DNA from: Bacteroides_D sp963546395
GTDB lineage: Bacteria; Bacteroidota; Bacteroidia; Bacteroidales; CAJPTX01
DNA: 64,000 nt
Direction of reading: 5' to 3'
NCBI GenBank assembly: GCA_963546395.1
Contig: CAUUMS010000001.1
Span: forward strand, 62,001 to 126,000
Position 1 is the first letter of the stretch. Every line of letters starts with the position of its first letter. The position numbers and the translations under genes are program-made. The notes under the pieces were generated by a model. That model searched no databases. It worked only from the letters and a program-made list of their open reading frames with translations, and was not told the origin of the DNA. Positions 50,931-58,574 of the stretch are shown here, piece by piece.

Positions 50931-51464
50931 GTGGACACGAAGGCTTTGCAGCTGACCCCCACGCTATGCGCCGATGATCTGCTGGCCATCGCCGAGCTCT
51001 ACATCGAGGCCTTTCCCGCCGTGGAGCGTCGTCCGATGCGTGCTATGGTAGGGCTACTGTCACGGGACGAGTGCCACTTCCATCGCATCGTACGCGGTGA
51101 TGATACGGTAGGGCTCATGCACCTGTGGGATCTGCCCACCGTGTGCCTGTGTGAGCACTTTGCCGTGCAGCCCGACCTGCGAGGACACGGCATCGGGGAG
51201 TGGGCTATGCACCAGGTGATGGCCTCCACGCCCAAGCCCATCGTGGTAGAGGTGGAGCCACCCACCTCGAGCATCACAGCCCGGCGCATACAATTCTACG
51301 AGCGTCTAGGCTTCAGCATCCTCACCGAGCACTACTTGCAACCGCCCTACGACGCATCACTACCCCCGGTGCCCCTATACCTGATGTCGAGCAAAGGCCT
51401 TGGGCCCAATGCGGCGAACGACGTGGCGAGCAGCATACACCGCATCGTATACGGCCGAGACTGA
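50931..51464 (+). CDS. GNAT family N-acetyltransferase
   Basis: A 177-residue GNAT-fold protein. CLCEHFAVQPDLRGHGIGEWAMHQVMA carries the acetyl-CoA pyrophosphate loop (RGHGIG), followed by IVVEVEPP and RRIQFYERLGF, the usual closing strands and helix. The start codon is GTG, 6 bp after pyk. The substrate is unknown; small molecules, peptides or ribosomal proteins are all possible. It lies 6 bp before lolD, in the fbp-pyk-GNAT-lolD-trmN6 string. Confidence 0.82.
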   Translation: MDTKALQLTPTLCADDLLAIAELYIEAFPAVERRPMRAMVGLLSRDECHFHRIVRGDDTVGLMHLWDLPTVCLCEHFAVQPDLRGHGIGEWAMHQVMASTPKPIVVEVEPPTSSITARRIQFYERLGFSILTEHYLQPPYDASLPPVPLYLMSSKGLGPNAANDVASSIHRIVYGRD

Positions 51465-51470
51465 GGAGGT

Positions 51471-52139
51471 ATGCCGATGGAGCCCATCGTACAGTTGCAC
51501 AACATCGAGAAGTCGTACGGGCAGGTTCACGTGCTGCACAGCATTGATCTGGCCCTACACCCCGAGCAGGTAGTAGCCATAGTGGGCCCGAGCGGAGCAG
51601 GCAAGACGACGCTGCTCCAGATCATGGGCACAATACTACGCCCCGACAAGGGAACGATCTCCATTGCAGGCCAGGAGCTGACCAGCCTCCGTGACCGTGA
51701 GCTATCCCACTTCCGCAATCAGACGATCGGATTCGTATTCCAATTCCACCACCTGTTAGCCGAGTTCACAGCCCTCGACAACGTGTGCCTACCGGCCCTC
51801 ATCGGGCGTACACACCTGTCCACAGCGCGCAAGCGAGCCAAGGAGCTCCTGGACTACCTGGGGCTCTCGCATCGGCTATCGCACAAACCCGCAGCCCTAT
51901 CTGGCGGTGAGCAGCAACGCGTGGCTATAGCCCGTGCGCTCATGAACAACCCCGCGCTGATACTGGCCGACGAGCCCTCGGGTAATCTAGACACCCAGAA
52001 TCGCAATGAGCTCCACGAGCTCTTCTTCCGCCTTCGTGATGAGATGAAGCAGACCTTCGTCATCGTCACGCATGACGACACGCTCGCCAAGCAGGCCGAC
52101 AGTGTGGTGCGGATAGAGAATGGCTGCCTGAGCGATTAG
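51471..52139 (+). CDS. lolD: ABC transporter ATP-binding protein, LolD type
   Basis: A 222-residue ATPase of the LolD/MacB family. Walker A GPSGAGKTT at 39-47, Q-loop region in IGFVFQFHHLLAEFTALDNVCLPALI, signature LSGGEQQR at 143-150, Walker B LILADEPS at 163-170, H-loop VTHDD. The FVFQFHHLLAEFTALDN block is typical of LolD, which powers release of lipoproteins from the inner membrane. No permease gene (LolC/E) is adjacent, as is common in Bacteroidetes, so the partner is elsewhere. Confidence 0.88.
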   Translation: MPMEPIVQLHNIEKSYGQVHVLHSIDLALHPEQVVAIVGPSGAGKTTLLQIMGTILRPDKGTISIAGQELTSLRDRELSHFRNQTIGFVFQFHHLLAEFTALDNVCLPALIGRTHLSTARKRAKELLDYLGLSHRLSHKPAALSGGEQQRVAIARALMNNPALILADEPSGNLDTQNRNELHELFFRLRDEMKQTFVIVTHDDTLAKQADSVVRIENGCLSD

Positions 52140-52155
52140 AGCTCCTCCCTCCCAC

Positions 52156-52872
52156 ATGGCTAGGCACGGTGTAGCCCCGTTCCGATTCAAGCACTTCGGG
52201 CTCACCCAGGCCGATGGGGTGATGAGGATCAGCACCGATGCTGTGCTTCTAGGGGCCTGGGCCCGTGTCACCAGCGTCCGCACGCTCGACGTGGGAACCG
52301 GCACCGGAATCTTGCCCCTGATGCTAGCCCAGCGTGGTGCCACATGCATCGACGCAATAGACATCGAGGCGCAAGCCGTGGCATTGGCCACCCAGAACGT
52401 GGCAACCTCCCCCTGGGCCCATCACATCGCCGTGCACCATTGCGCCTTCCAGTCATGGGCCCCGGATCATCCTGGGCACTACGGGCACATCATCTCCAAC
52501 CCGCCCTACTTTCAGCACGCTCTCCAGCCGCCAGACCCTGCCCGCGCAGTGGCAAAGCACACCGTGCTACTACCCCATAGCGATCTGCTGACCTCGTCGC
52601 TCACGTGCCTTGCGGCGCAGGGTTACATCTCCGTAATCCTCCCAGCCGCAGAGGGGGCGCACATCATAGCCCAGGCCGAAGAGATGGGGCTTCATCTCAA
52701 TCGCATACTCCGCGTGGCAGCTCGGCCCGGGGGTGCCATCAGACGAGTGCTATGCGAATTCGGCACAACGCCCGGCCTCCACGACGAGCAGGAAATGTGC
52801 CTCCACAACCACAGCGGGCACCCCACGGATGCGTACAAGCAGCTGACCCGTGACTTCTACCTCGCATTCTAG
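52156..52872 (+). CDS. trmN6: tRNA1(Val) (adenine(37)-N6)-methyltransferase
   Basis: A 238-residue SAM-dependent methyltransferase matching TrmN6/YfiC. FRFKHFGLTQADGVMRISTDAVLLGAWA is the family N-terminus; the SAM loop DVGTGTGILPLML is at 45-57; the NPPY catalytic motif is at 115-118 in IISNPPYFQ, followed by HT.LLPHSDLL. It methylates A37 of tRNA-Val. It lies 16 bp after lolD and is the last gene of the string. Confidence 0.93.
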   Translation: MARHGVAPFRFKHFGLTQADGVMRISTDAVLLGAWARVTSVRTLDVGTGTGILPLMLAQRGATCIDAIDIEAQAVALATQNVATSPWAHHIAVHHCAFQSWAPDHPGHYGHIISNPPYFQHALQPPDPARAVAKHTVLLPHSDLLTSSLTCLAAQGYISVILPAAEGAHIIAQAEEMGLHLNRILRVAARPGGAIRRVLCEFGTTPGLHDEQEMCLHNHSGHPTDAYKQLTRDFYLAF

Positions 52873-52920
52873 CCCCACCCATGCGTAAGCCCCCCAAAGG
52901 GCCGATCCCCATTTTGTAGC

Positions 52921-52928
52921 TACCTTTG
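52921..52928 (+). promoter_or_regulatory. -7 box of the Ig-like lipoprotein gene
   Basis: TACCTTTG, about 80 nt before the start. Confidence 0.6.
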
Positions 52929-53008
52929 CAGCCTAGACACTGCGTGCGATTGCAGCGCGGGCCTGGGCGTCCCCTACAAGGGCCTGCCCACCACTGCCGA
53001 ATCGCACC

Positions 53009-54883
53009 ATGTGGAGCATTAGCAGATTCGCAATGGGTGGTAAGCGGCCAGTGGTATCTTCCCCGAGGGGGTCATTGGCAGCCCTCCTAGCGGGCATATG
53101 GTTCACGGTGAGCCTCGCCGTGTCGGTGCTGCTAGGCATGCCCCGGTGCGCCCGGGTTGTCACACCCCAGGGAGGGCCCAAGGACACGCTACATCCCCAA
53201 GTGGTGCGCTGCACACCGCCGAACGGCATCACGCAGTTCAAGGGCGGAGAAGTGCGCATCGCATTCAATGAGTACGTCAAGCTGAAGGATCCCCAGAAGA
53301 GTATCATCGTATCGCCCCCACTCAAGGTGCCCATCGCCCCCATCATCCGGGGTAAATCGCTGGTAATACGACTGGACGACTCCCTACAGCCGCACACCAC
53401 CTACAGCATCCGCTGGGGAAATGCCGTGGTGGATCTGACCGAAGGCAACCCGGTGCAGGGACTAGAGTACGTCTTCAGCACTGGCCCTGCAATAGACTCA
53501 TGCCGATTGAGCGGAATCGTGCGGGATGCCTTCCTGCACAAGCCGCTGGAGTCGGCCCACGTGATGCTCTACCGCGAGGCCGACGACTCGCTCGCCGCAA
53601 AACGAAAGCCCGATTTCGTGGCACGGACTGATGCCAGCGGGCGATTTGAATTCACCCACCTACCCAAGGGACAATTCACACTCGCGGCCCTGAAGGAGGC
53701 CAACGGCAATCTCCTGTACGACGATGCGACCAAAGAGACCATCGCCTTTCACTCGCAACCAATAGAGGGCACATGCGAGTCCCGCATAAGCTCGACGAGT
53801 GCCCAATCCCAGGACTCATTGCACGCTCCGAATAAGATGGCCGCTGGCCCTATCACGCTCAACGGCTTCATGCAGCGGTGGGGACGGCAACGCCTTCTAC
53901 GCAAGCTGCGCCCAGCGCGGGAACAGCTGGCGTTCGTCTTCTCACACCTCAATGACGATAGCGTCACTGCGTCGCTATGCGGCCAGCCCTCCGCAAGGCT
54001 CGTAGCCGAAAGAGCTGGGGACACCGTCTCATTCTGGATCATGGACTCCACAGTGGCAGCCATCGACTCCCTGGCCGTGTGCCTACGCCATGCCTCGACG
54101 GACAGCCTGGGCTCTGTTGCAATGCGCACAGACACGGTGCACCTAGTCTACACGCCCGCCAAAGTCGGGAAGGGTGGTGCCAAAGGGGGGCAACCCAAGC
54201 CGCCGGCCAAATCGAGCACCGAGGGGAGTGCCCACAAGGGATTCCGGATGACGCTAACCTACCGCTCGAGCGCAGAGTTCGTCCCGGGTGATACGCTAAC
54301 GCTAAGCAGCCCGCACGTGCCCACCACCATCGACACCACACGCATTGCTGTGATAGATCTCACCGACTCCAGCAGGAGGCCCTACCGCATTGTCCGCTAC
54401 CCGCGCATGCCACGGCGGCTGTCCGTCATCCCCACCCTCGCCACGCACGAGCAGTACCGCCTCGAGGTGCTCCCAGGTGCATTCCGCGACCTGACTGGCA
54501 GCACGAACGACACGCTACGGCAAGACATCAAGCTGGCCGATGCCAGCAAGCATTGCATCGTGCGGATCGCCCTGTCGCATGCGCCCGATCACTGCCTGGT
54601 GCAACTAACCGGCACAGGTAACGAGCGTCGCACCCAGTACCAGGCCGCAAGAGCCGCGGGGCAAGACACCGTGACGCTGCATTACGTCAAACCGGGCACC
54701 TACGGCATTCGCCTGGTGGAGGATGTAAACGGCAATGGGCAATGGGATGCCGGCGACTACTTCGCCAAAGTGCAGCCCGAGCCCGTGCGCTACTTCTCCG
54801 ACGAGAAGGGGCAGAACGAACTGAAAGTGAGGCAGAATTGGGAATACTCGCTCAAGGTCGACTACAGCAAGCTGGCTGAATGA
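53009..54883 (+). CDS. Ig-like (Big_5) domain lipoprotein
   Basis: A 624-residue envelope protein of a family widespread in Bacteroidetes. A hydrophobic segment (24-45) ends in LLGMPRC, a probable lipobox at Cys47, followed by ARVVTPQGGPKDT. The Big_5 Ig-like domain contains TPPNGITQFKGGEVRIAFNEYVKLKDPQKSIIVSPP and TTYSIRWGNAVVDLTEGNPVQGLEYVFSTG. A carboxypeptidase-like domain (LSGIVRDAFLHKPLESAHVMLYRE...GRFEFTHLPKGQFTLAALKEANGNLLYDD) follows. The rest is beta-rich, and the C-terminus repeats the theme (YGIRLVEDVNGNGQWDAGDYFAK). An alternative start lies at residue 9. Function unknown. Confidence 0.83.
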   Translation: MWSISRFAMGGKRPVVSSPRGSLAALLAGIWFTVSLAVSVLLGMPRCARVVTPQGGPKDTLHPQVVRCTPPNGITQFKGGEVRIAFNEYVKLKDPQKSIIVSPPLKVPIAPIIRGKSLVIRLDDSLQPHTTYSIRWGNAVVDLTEGNPVQGLEYVFSTGPAIDSCRLSGIVRDAFLHKPLESAHVMLYREADDSLAAKRKPDFVARTDASGRFEFTHLPKGQFTLAALKEANGNLLYDDATKETIAFHSQPIEGTCESRISSTSAQSQDSLHAPNKMAAGPITLNGFMQRWGRQRLLRKLRPAREQLAFVFSHLNDDSVTASLCGQPSARLVAERAGDTVSFWIMDSTVAAIDSLAVCLRHASTDSLGSVAMRTDTVHLVYTPAKVGKGGAKGGQPKPPAKSSTEGSAHKGFRMTLTYRSSAEFVPGDTLTLSSPHVPTTIDTTRIAVIDLTDSSRRPYRIVRYPRMPRRLSVIPTLATHEQYRLEVLPGAFRDLTGSTNDTLRQDIKLADASKHCIVRIALSHAPDHCLVQLTGTGNERRTQYQAARAAGQDTVTLHYVKPGTYGIRLVEDVNGNGQWDAGDYFAKVQPEPVRYFSDEKGQNELKVRQNWEYSLKVDYSKLAE

Positions 54884-54917
54884 GCGGGGCCACCACCCCA
54901 ACTAAACGAGTAGGAAG

Positions 54918-55229
54918 ATGTCAGTGCTAGTGAATTTTTCCCTCTTTCCGACCGACAAGGGCAGCAGCGTGTCCGCGTATGTGGCCCGCATCGAGAAGGC
55001 CATTCGTGACTGCGGCTTCCCCAGTCAGCTTGGGCCCATGAGCACCGTGGTGGAGACCGAGACGCTGGCCGAGGCGCTGAGCGTCATGGAGCGAGCCTAC
55101 GAGGCCATCAAAGACTGCTCACGCGCCTACATGAGCGCCAATTTCGACATCCGCCCCGGCCATTCGGGTCGCCTCCAGGCCAAAGTGGCCAAGGTGGAGC
55201 AACTCATCAGGGATGAGCCAACCCCATAG
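54918..55229 (+). CDS. MTH1187/YkoF-type thiamine-binding family protein
   Basis: A 103-residue protein with the ferredoxin-like fold of the UPF0045/MTH1187 family: VLVNFSLFPTDKGSSVSAYVARIEKAIRDCGFPSQLGPMSTVVE, then ALSVMERAYEAIKDCSRAYMSANFDIRPG and a KVEQLIRDE end. Members form tetramers and some bind thiamine or related pyrimidines. The role is uncertain, but a link to thiamine pools would fit the thiL and dxs functions elsewhere in the window. It starts 34 bp after the Ig-like lipoprotein gene. Confidence 0.85.
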   Translation: MSVLVNFSLFPTDKGSSVSAYVARIEKAIRDCGFPSQLGPMSTVVETETLAEALSVMERAYEAIKDCSRAYMSANFDIRPGHSGRLQAKVAKVEQLIRDEPTP

Positions 55230-55230
55230 A

Positions 55231-55944
55231 ATGTATTGCACAGCCCGCGCGCTGGTCACACTGTGCGCCATCTGCCTGGCCCTGCTCCTGGCCCCTGCCG
55301 CGGCGCATGGGCAGGAGGTGGGGAAGCGTCTACACGCATTGAGCGTAGGCGTACGGGGCGGCGTGGGTGCCGGCGGCGTCACCATACGTCCCTACCAACC
55401 CACCCACTCCGCGCTGCTCTACGACATCGGCCTACGGGCCGCCCTCCACAGCTCGAAGAACCTGGCCATGGTGCTTGAGTTCAACTTCCGGCGCACTGGC
55501 TACACCTCCAGCTACCCCACCCCGCACTCATCAACCCCACCGAGCCCCGAGGCATCGCTCTACGCAGCGCAGCAAGACTGGCTCACCCTGCCGCTCCTCA
55601 TGGAGGGGCGCATACACATTGGCCCCGTAAGCATCAACGTCTTCGCAGGCCCTGAGGGTGATCTGCTGCTGACCGAACGGGCCGGCAAGGCGGGAGCCCT
55701 CACCAAGCAACCGCTGCACTCCAGCCTCCACCAGCGTCTCGGCATGAGCATCCTGGGCGGTATCGGCGTGGGGCTCAACACCCGCATCGGCTCATTCGTC
55801 GTGGAATACCGCACATTCTACCGGCTCACCAGCCTCTACGCGGGAGCCCAACTGCCCAAGCTGGACATGCCACGCTCCAACATGCGGGGGCAAGAGGCCA
55901 GCCTGAGCTACTACTACACGTTCACATTTGGCAATCAACCGTAA
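55231..55944 (+). CDS. PorT-family outer membrane beta-barrel protein
   Basis: A 237-residue outer membrane protein. Signal ARALVTLCAICLALLLAPAAAHGQ, then barrel strands HALSVGVRGGVGAGGVTI, YDIGLRAALHS, LAMVLEFNFRRTGY, DWLTLPLLMEGRIHIGPVSINVFAGPEGDLLL, ILGGIGVGLNTRIGSFVVEYRTFYRLTSLY, and a final SLSYYYTFTFG. The WLTLPLL block and C-terminal aromatic strand are typical of the PorT family; the size is close to PorT of the T9SS (about 244 residues), but this family has many paralogues. The start at 55231, directly after the previous stop, was preferred over an overlapping methionine at 55213. Confidence 0.78.
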   Translation: MYCTARALVTLCAICLALLLAPAAAHGQEVGKRLHALSVGVRGGVGAGGVTIRPYQPTHSALLYDIGLRAALHSSKNLAMVLEFNFRRTGYTSSYPTPHSSTPPSPEASLYAAQQDWLTLPLLMEGRIHIGPVSINVFAGPEGDLLLTERAGKAGALTKQPLHSSLHQRLGMSILGGIGVGLNTRIGSFVVEYRTFYRLTSLYAGAQLPKLDMPRSNMRGQEASLSYYYTFTFGNQP

Positions 55945-55957
55945 AGGAGCTTTCGCC

Positions 55958-56752
55958 ATGAAACCATGCATCCTTTTTCTCATCCTACTCACCCTGCGCT
56001 GCCTCCCGCTGCTAGGGCAAACGGGCTACACGCAAGAGGGTAACGCCTCGTACTACGCAGACAAATTTCACGGCCGCACCACGGCCTCGGGGGAACGCTA
56101 TGACACGGGCAAGAACACCTGCGCGCACATGGTGTTGCCCTACGGAACCATGCTCAAGGTGACCAACCTCGGCAACGGGAAGAGCACCATCGTGCGGGTG
56201 AACGACCGCGGGCCATTCGCCCCCAATCGCATCATCGACCTGAGCCGGAAGGCCGCCGAAGAGATCGACCTAGTACGCACCGGGGTGGCCAAAGTGCGCA
56301 TCGAAACCGTTGCGGCCACCGCGGAACCTCAACCCGCGGCGCAAACCACCGCTGAGGCACCCACCGCCAGCACCCCAGAGAAGGAACCCACCCCAGCCAG
56401 GGAGGCCACCCCCGAGCCTCCAGCTAGCACCAGCACCCCTGCCGCCGCAGCAAATGGGGCTCTGAAGGGGACACTGGCCGACGGGAAGGAGTTCTTCCTG
56501 CGCATCGTCACCCCCCAGGGCGGGCAATACGGCGTGCAGGTGGCCAGCTACAAGGACGTGTCGAACCTGCTAGGCACCATCGCCGGATGGGACTACCCCA
56601 CCAGGGCGAAGGTGGTGCTACTCGACACCCAGATGGACGACAAGCCGGCCTACCGGGTGGTGCTGGGCACCTTCAGCACCAGGGACGAGGCAGAGAAGTA
56701 TCAGAAGGAGATTGCCTCTCGCTTCCCCGGCTGCTTCATCGTAGGCCTATAG
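55958..56752 (+). CDS. rlpA: RlpA-like septal lytic protein with SPOR domain
   Basis: A 264-residue exported protein. Signal CILFLILLTLRCLPLLGQ; double-psi beta-barrel (about 25-110) with GNASYYADKFHGRTTASGERYDTGKNTCAHMVLPYGTMLKVTN and RVNDRGPFAPNRIIDLS. In RlpA this domain cleaves naked glycan strands, and the Asp in NDRGPF is conserved. A Pro/Ala/Thr/Glu-rich linker leads to a C-terminal SPOR domain (YGVQVASYKDVSNLLGTIAGWDYPTRAKV...YRVVLGTFSTRDEAEKYQKEI). The start was fixed by the ribosome-binding site AAAGGAGC, 10 nt upstream. It overlaps nothing and follows the PorT-like gene by 13 bp. Confidence 0.93.
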   Translation: MKPCILFLILLTLRCLPLLGQTGYTQEGNASYYADKFHGRTTASGERYDTGKNTCAHMVLPYGTMLKVTNLGNGKSTIVRVNDRGPFAPNRIIDLSRKAAEEIDLVRTGVAKVRIETVAATAEPQPAAQTTAEAPTASTPEKEPTPAREATPEPPASTSTPAAAANGALKGTLADGKEFFLRIVTPQGGQYGVQVASYKDVSNLLGTIAGWDYPTRAKVVLLDTQMDDKPAYRVVLGTFSTRDEAEKYQKEIASRFPGCFIVGL

Positions 56753-56811
56753 GCCCACGCCGCGTTGCAAAATTGTAATCTTCGACAGACTCTTTCATAG
56801 ACGGGAATAAT

Positions 56812-57807
56812 ATGGGCAATCAGGTTGTAGTGAGCGGTATACGCTCAACGGGTCGCTTGCATCTGGGCAATTACCTCGGGGCCCTGCGGCATTTCGTGCA
56901 GATGCAGCAGAACTATCAGTGCTATTTCTTCATTGCCGATCTGCATTCGCTCACGACGCATCCGCAGCCCGAAGCGTTGAACGATGCGGTGCGCTACGTG
57001 CTGGCCGAGTACCTCGCCGCCGGGCTCGACCCCAACCGCTGCACCCTGTACGTGCAGAGCGACGTGCCTGAGACGCTGGAGCTCTACCTGCTGCTGAACA
57101 TGAACGCCTACCTGGGCGAGCTTCAGCGGTGCACATCCTTCAAGGAAAAGATTCGCAAGCAGCCCAACAACATCAACGCCGGGCTGCTGACATACCCCAC
57201 GCTGATGGCGGCCGACATACTGGTGCACCGCGCGCAGCTGGTACCCGTGGGCAAAGATCAGGAGCAGCACCTGGAGATGACGCGCACGTTTGCCCTGCGC
57301 TTCAACCGCATGTACAACGCCGACGTATTCCCCGAGCCGCAGGCGTACAACCCGGATGCGCCGCTGATGAAAGTGCCCGGCCTGGACGGGAGTGGCAAGA
57401 TGGGCAAATCGGAGAACAACGCCCTGTACCTGTGCGATGAGCCCGAGGTGATCCGCAAGAAGGTGATGCACGCCGTCACCGACAACGGGCCGACAGTGCC
57501 CAATGCCCCCAAGAGCGAGGCCATTGCCAACCTGTTCACGCTGCTGCAAGCCGTATCGGCACCCGATGTGGTGGCGCATTTCGAGGAGCAGTATAACAGC
57601 ATGAGCATCCGCTACGGGGACATGAAGAAGCAGATTGCTGAAGACGTGATCAAGCTCACCGAGCCGCTGCGCGAGCGCATCGAGCACTACCTGGCCAATG
57701 GGCAGCTGCTCCGCAATGTGGCCATGCAGGGGGCCGAGCGGGCTCGCAAGAGTGCCCAGGAGACGCTGCGGCTGGCCAAGGAGGCCGTGGGCATCCGGAG
57801 CCTGTAA
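56812..57807 (+). CDS. trpS: Tryptophan--tRNA ligase
   Basis: Charges tRNA-Trp. The 331-residue class I synthetase has the HIGH-type motif in SGIRSTGRLHLGNYLGALRHF, FFIADLHSLTT, LLTYPTLMAADILVHRAQLVPVGKDQEQHLEMTRTFALRFN, and the KMSKS-type loop in GLDGSGKMGKSENNALYL. Length and motifs are canonical. It is followed by a strong terminator. A weak promoter-like TAATCTTCG lies about 40 nt upstream. Confidence 0.97.
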   Translation: MGNQVVVSGIRSTGRLHLGNYLGALRHFVQMQQNYQCYFFIADLHSLTTHPQPEALNDAVRYVLAEYLAAGLDPNRCTLYVQSDVPETLELYLLLNMNAYLGELQRCTSFKEKIRKQPNNINAGLLTYPTLMAADILVHRAQLVPVGKDQEQHLEMTRTFALRFNRMYNADVFPEPQAYNPDAPLMKVPGLDGSGKMGKSENNALYLCDEPEVIRKKVMHAVTDNGPTVPNAPKSEAIANLFTLLQAVSAPDVVAHFEEQYNSMSIRYGDMKKQIAEDVIKLTEPLRERIEHYLANGQLLRNVAMQGAERARKSAQETLRLAKEAVGIRSL

Positions 57808-57844
57808 CACCATCCCCCGGAGGGGAGCGCATTCGCACGCGAGC

Positions 57845-57878
57845 AAGGGCGGGGAGTCGAACGATTCCCTGCCCTTTT
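57845..57878 (+). terminator. Terminator of trpS
   Basis: AAGGGCGGGGA pairs with TTCCCTGCCCTT (one G-U) and is followed by TTTTGCC. Confidence 0.75.
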
Positions 57879-58089
57879 GCCATTCATGACCCTCCGTGCG
57901 CAGACGGCCCCGACGGATGTACCCCCATAGCATCCCGCCGTACGGGATGGGAATGAGTGGAGCAGCTGTATCAACTCAATCGCTGATGTAATCATCAGTC
58001 GCACAGCGCAGAAATAGGGATGCCCGCAACCCGGGCGATGCCCTGTAAATGCCGAGCAAGCCCCGGGCCTCCACCCACCAAAACGGCAG

Positions 58090-58143
58090 CAAGTATACCC
58101 AATGGACTACTAAATTGGGATTTGATACGGCGTTGGTACGGCG
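58090..58143. repeat. Interspersed stem-loop repeat, copy C
   Basis: CCCAAT (58098-58103) pairs with ATTGGG (58114-58119) around GGACTACTAA. The tail GATACGGCGTTGGTACGGCG follows. The 35 nt 58109-58143 match copy B at 29 and copy A at 26 positions. Confidence 0.65.
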
Positions 58144-58519
58144 ATGCTACGTCGCAGGGGCCGAGCAGGCTCCCCCCCTCCACCCTCGGGCGAGGCAGGT
58201 GCTAAGCTCCATGAGCAGCTCTACTTGGTGCTAAAATAGCGGCCTGTGGTGCACCGGAATCCGCACCGATCGGGTGCACCCCATGAGGTGCCTAGGGCTG
58301 ACGGGGCTCGGATAATTGCCGCATGGGGCACGCCCCCTCAGGCAGCGTGCGGTGTGAGAATGGGTGTTGATGGAGAAGATGCGACTCGCCACGCAAGGCT
58401 CTACATCGAGCCTACCATTCGCAAGGCTACAGAGGTGGTGATGGGCATTGCGCAGAGTGGGCTCGGCACCCTCCCAGGGTGAGCAACAATGCCGGGCGGG
58501 ACGACATGACTTCCGGGCA

Positions 58520-58552
58520 TAAAAAAGCGGGGAGCCCTGTGGGCCCCCCGCT
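58520..58552 (-). terminator. Terminator of the second T9SS gene
   Basis: AGCGGGGAGCCC and GGGCCCCCCGCT pair around TGT, followed on the minus strand by a run of six T, 22 nt past the stop. Confidence 0.9.
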
Positions 58553-58574
58553 CATCATTGCATCGTCGTGACGA

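Larger units (their letters stand above)
57808..58574. other. Intergenic region between trpS and the second T9SS gene
   Basis: 767 bp without a convincing gene. It holds the trpS terminator, a small hairpin CATCCCG/CGGGATG (57931-57949), stem-loop repeat copy C (58090-58143) and the terminator of the T9SS gene (58526-58552). An open frame at 58246-58482 has no family features. Confidence 0.6.

Noticed and set aside
56845..57933. 362-codon open frame antisense to trpS
   Set aside because: trpS is unmistakable; the antisense frame is a shadow rich in Leu, His and Gln.
58246..58482. 78-codon open frame in the trpS-adhesin intergenic region
   Set aside because: No ribosome-binding site, promoter box or recognisable family; left as intergenic.
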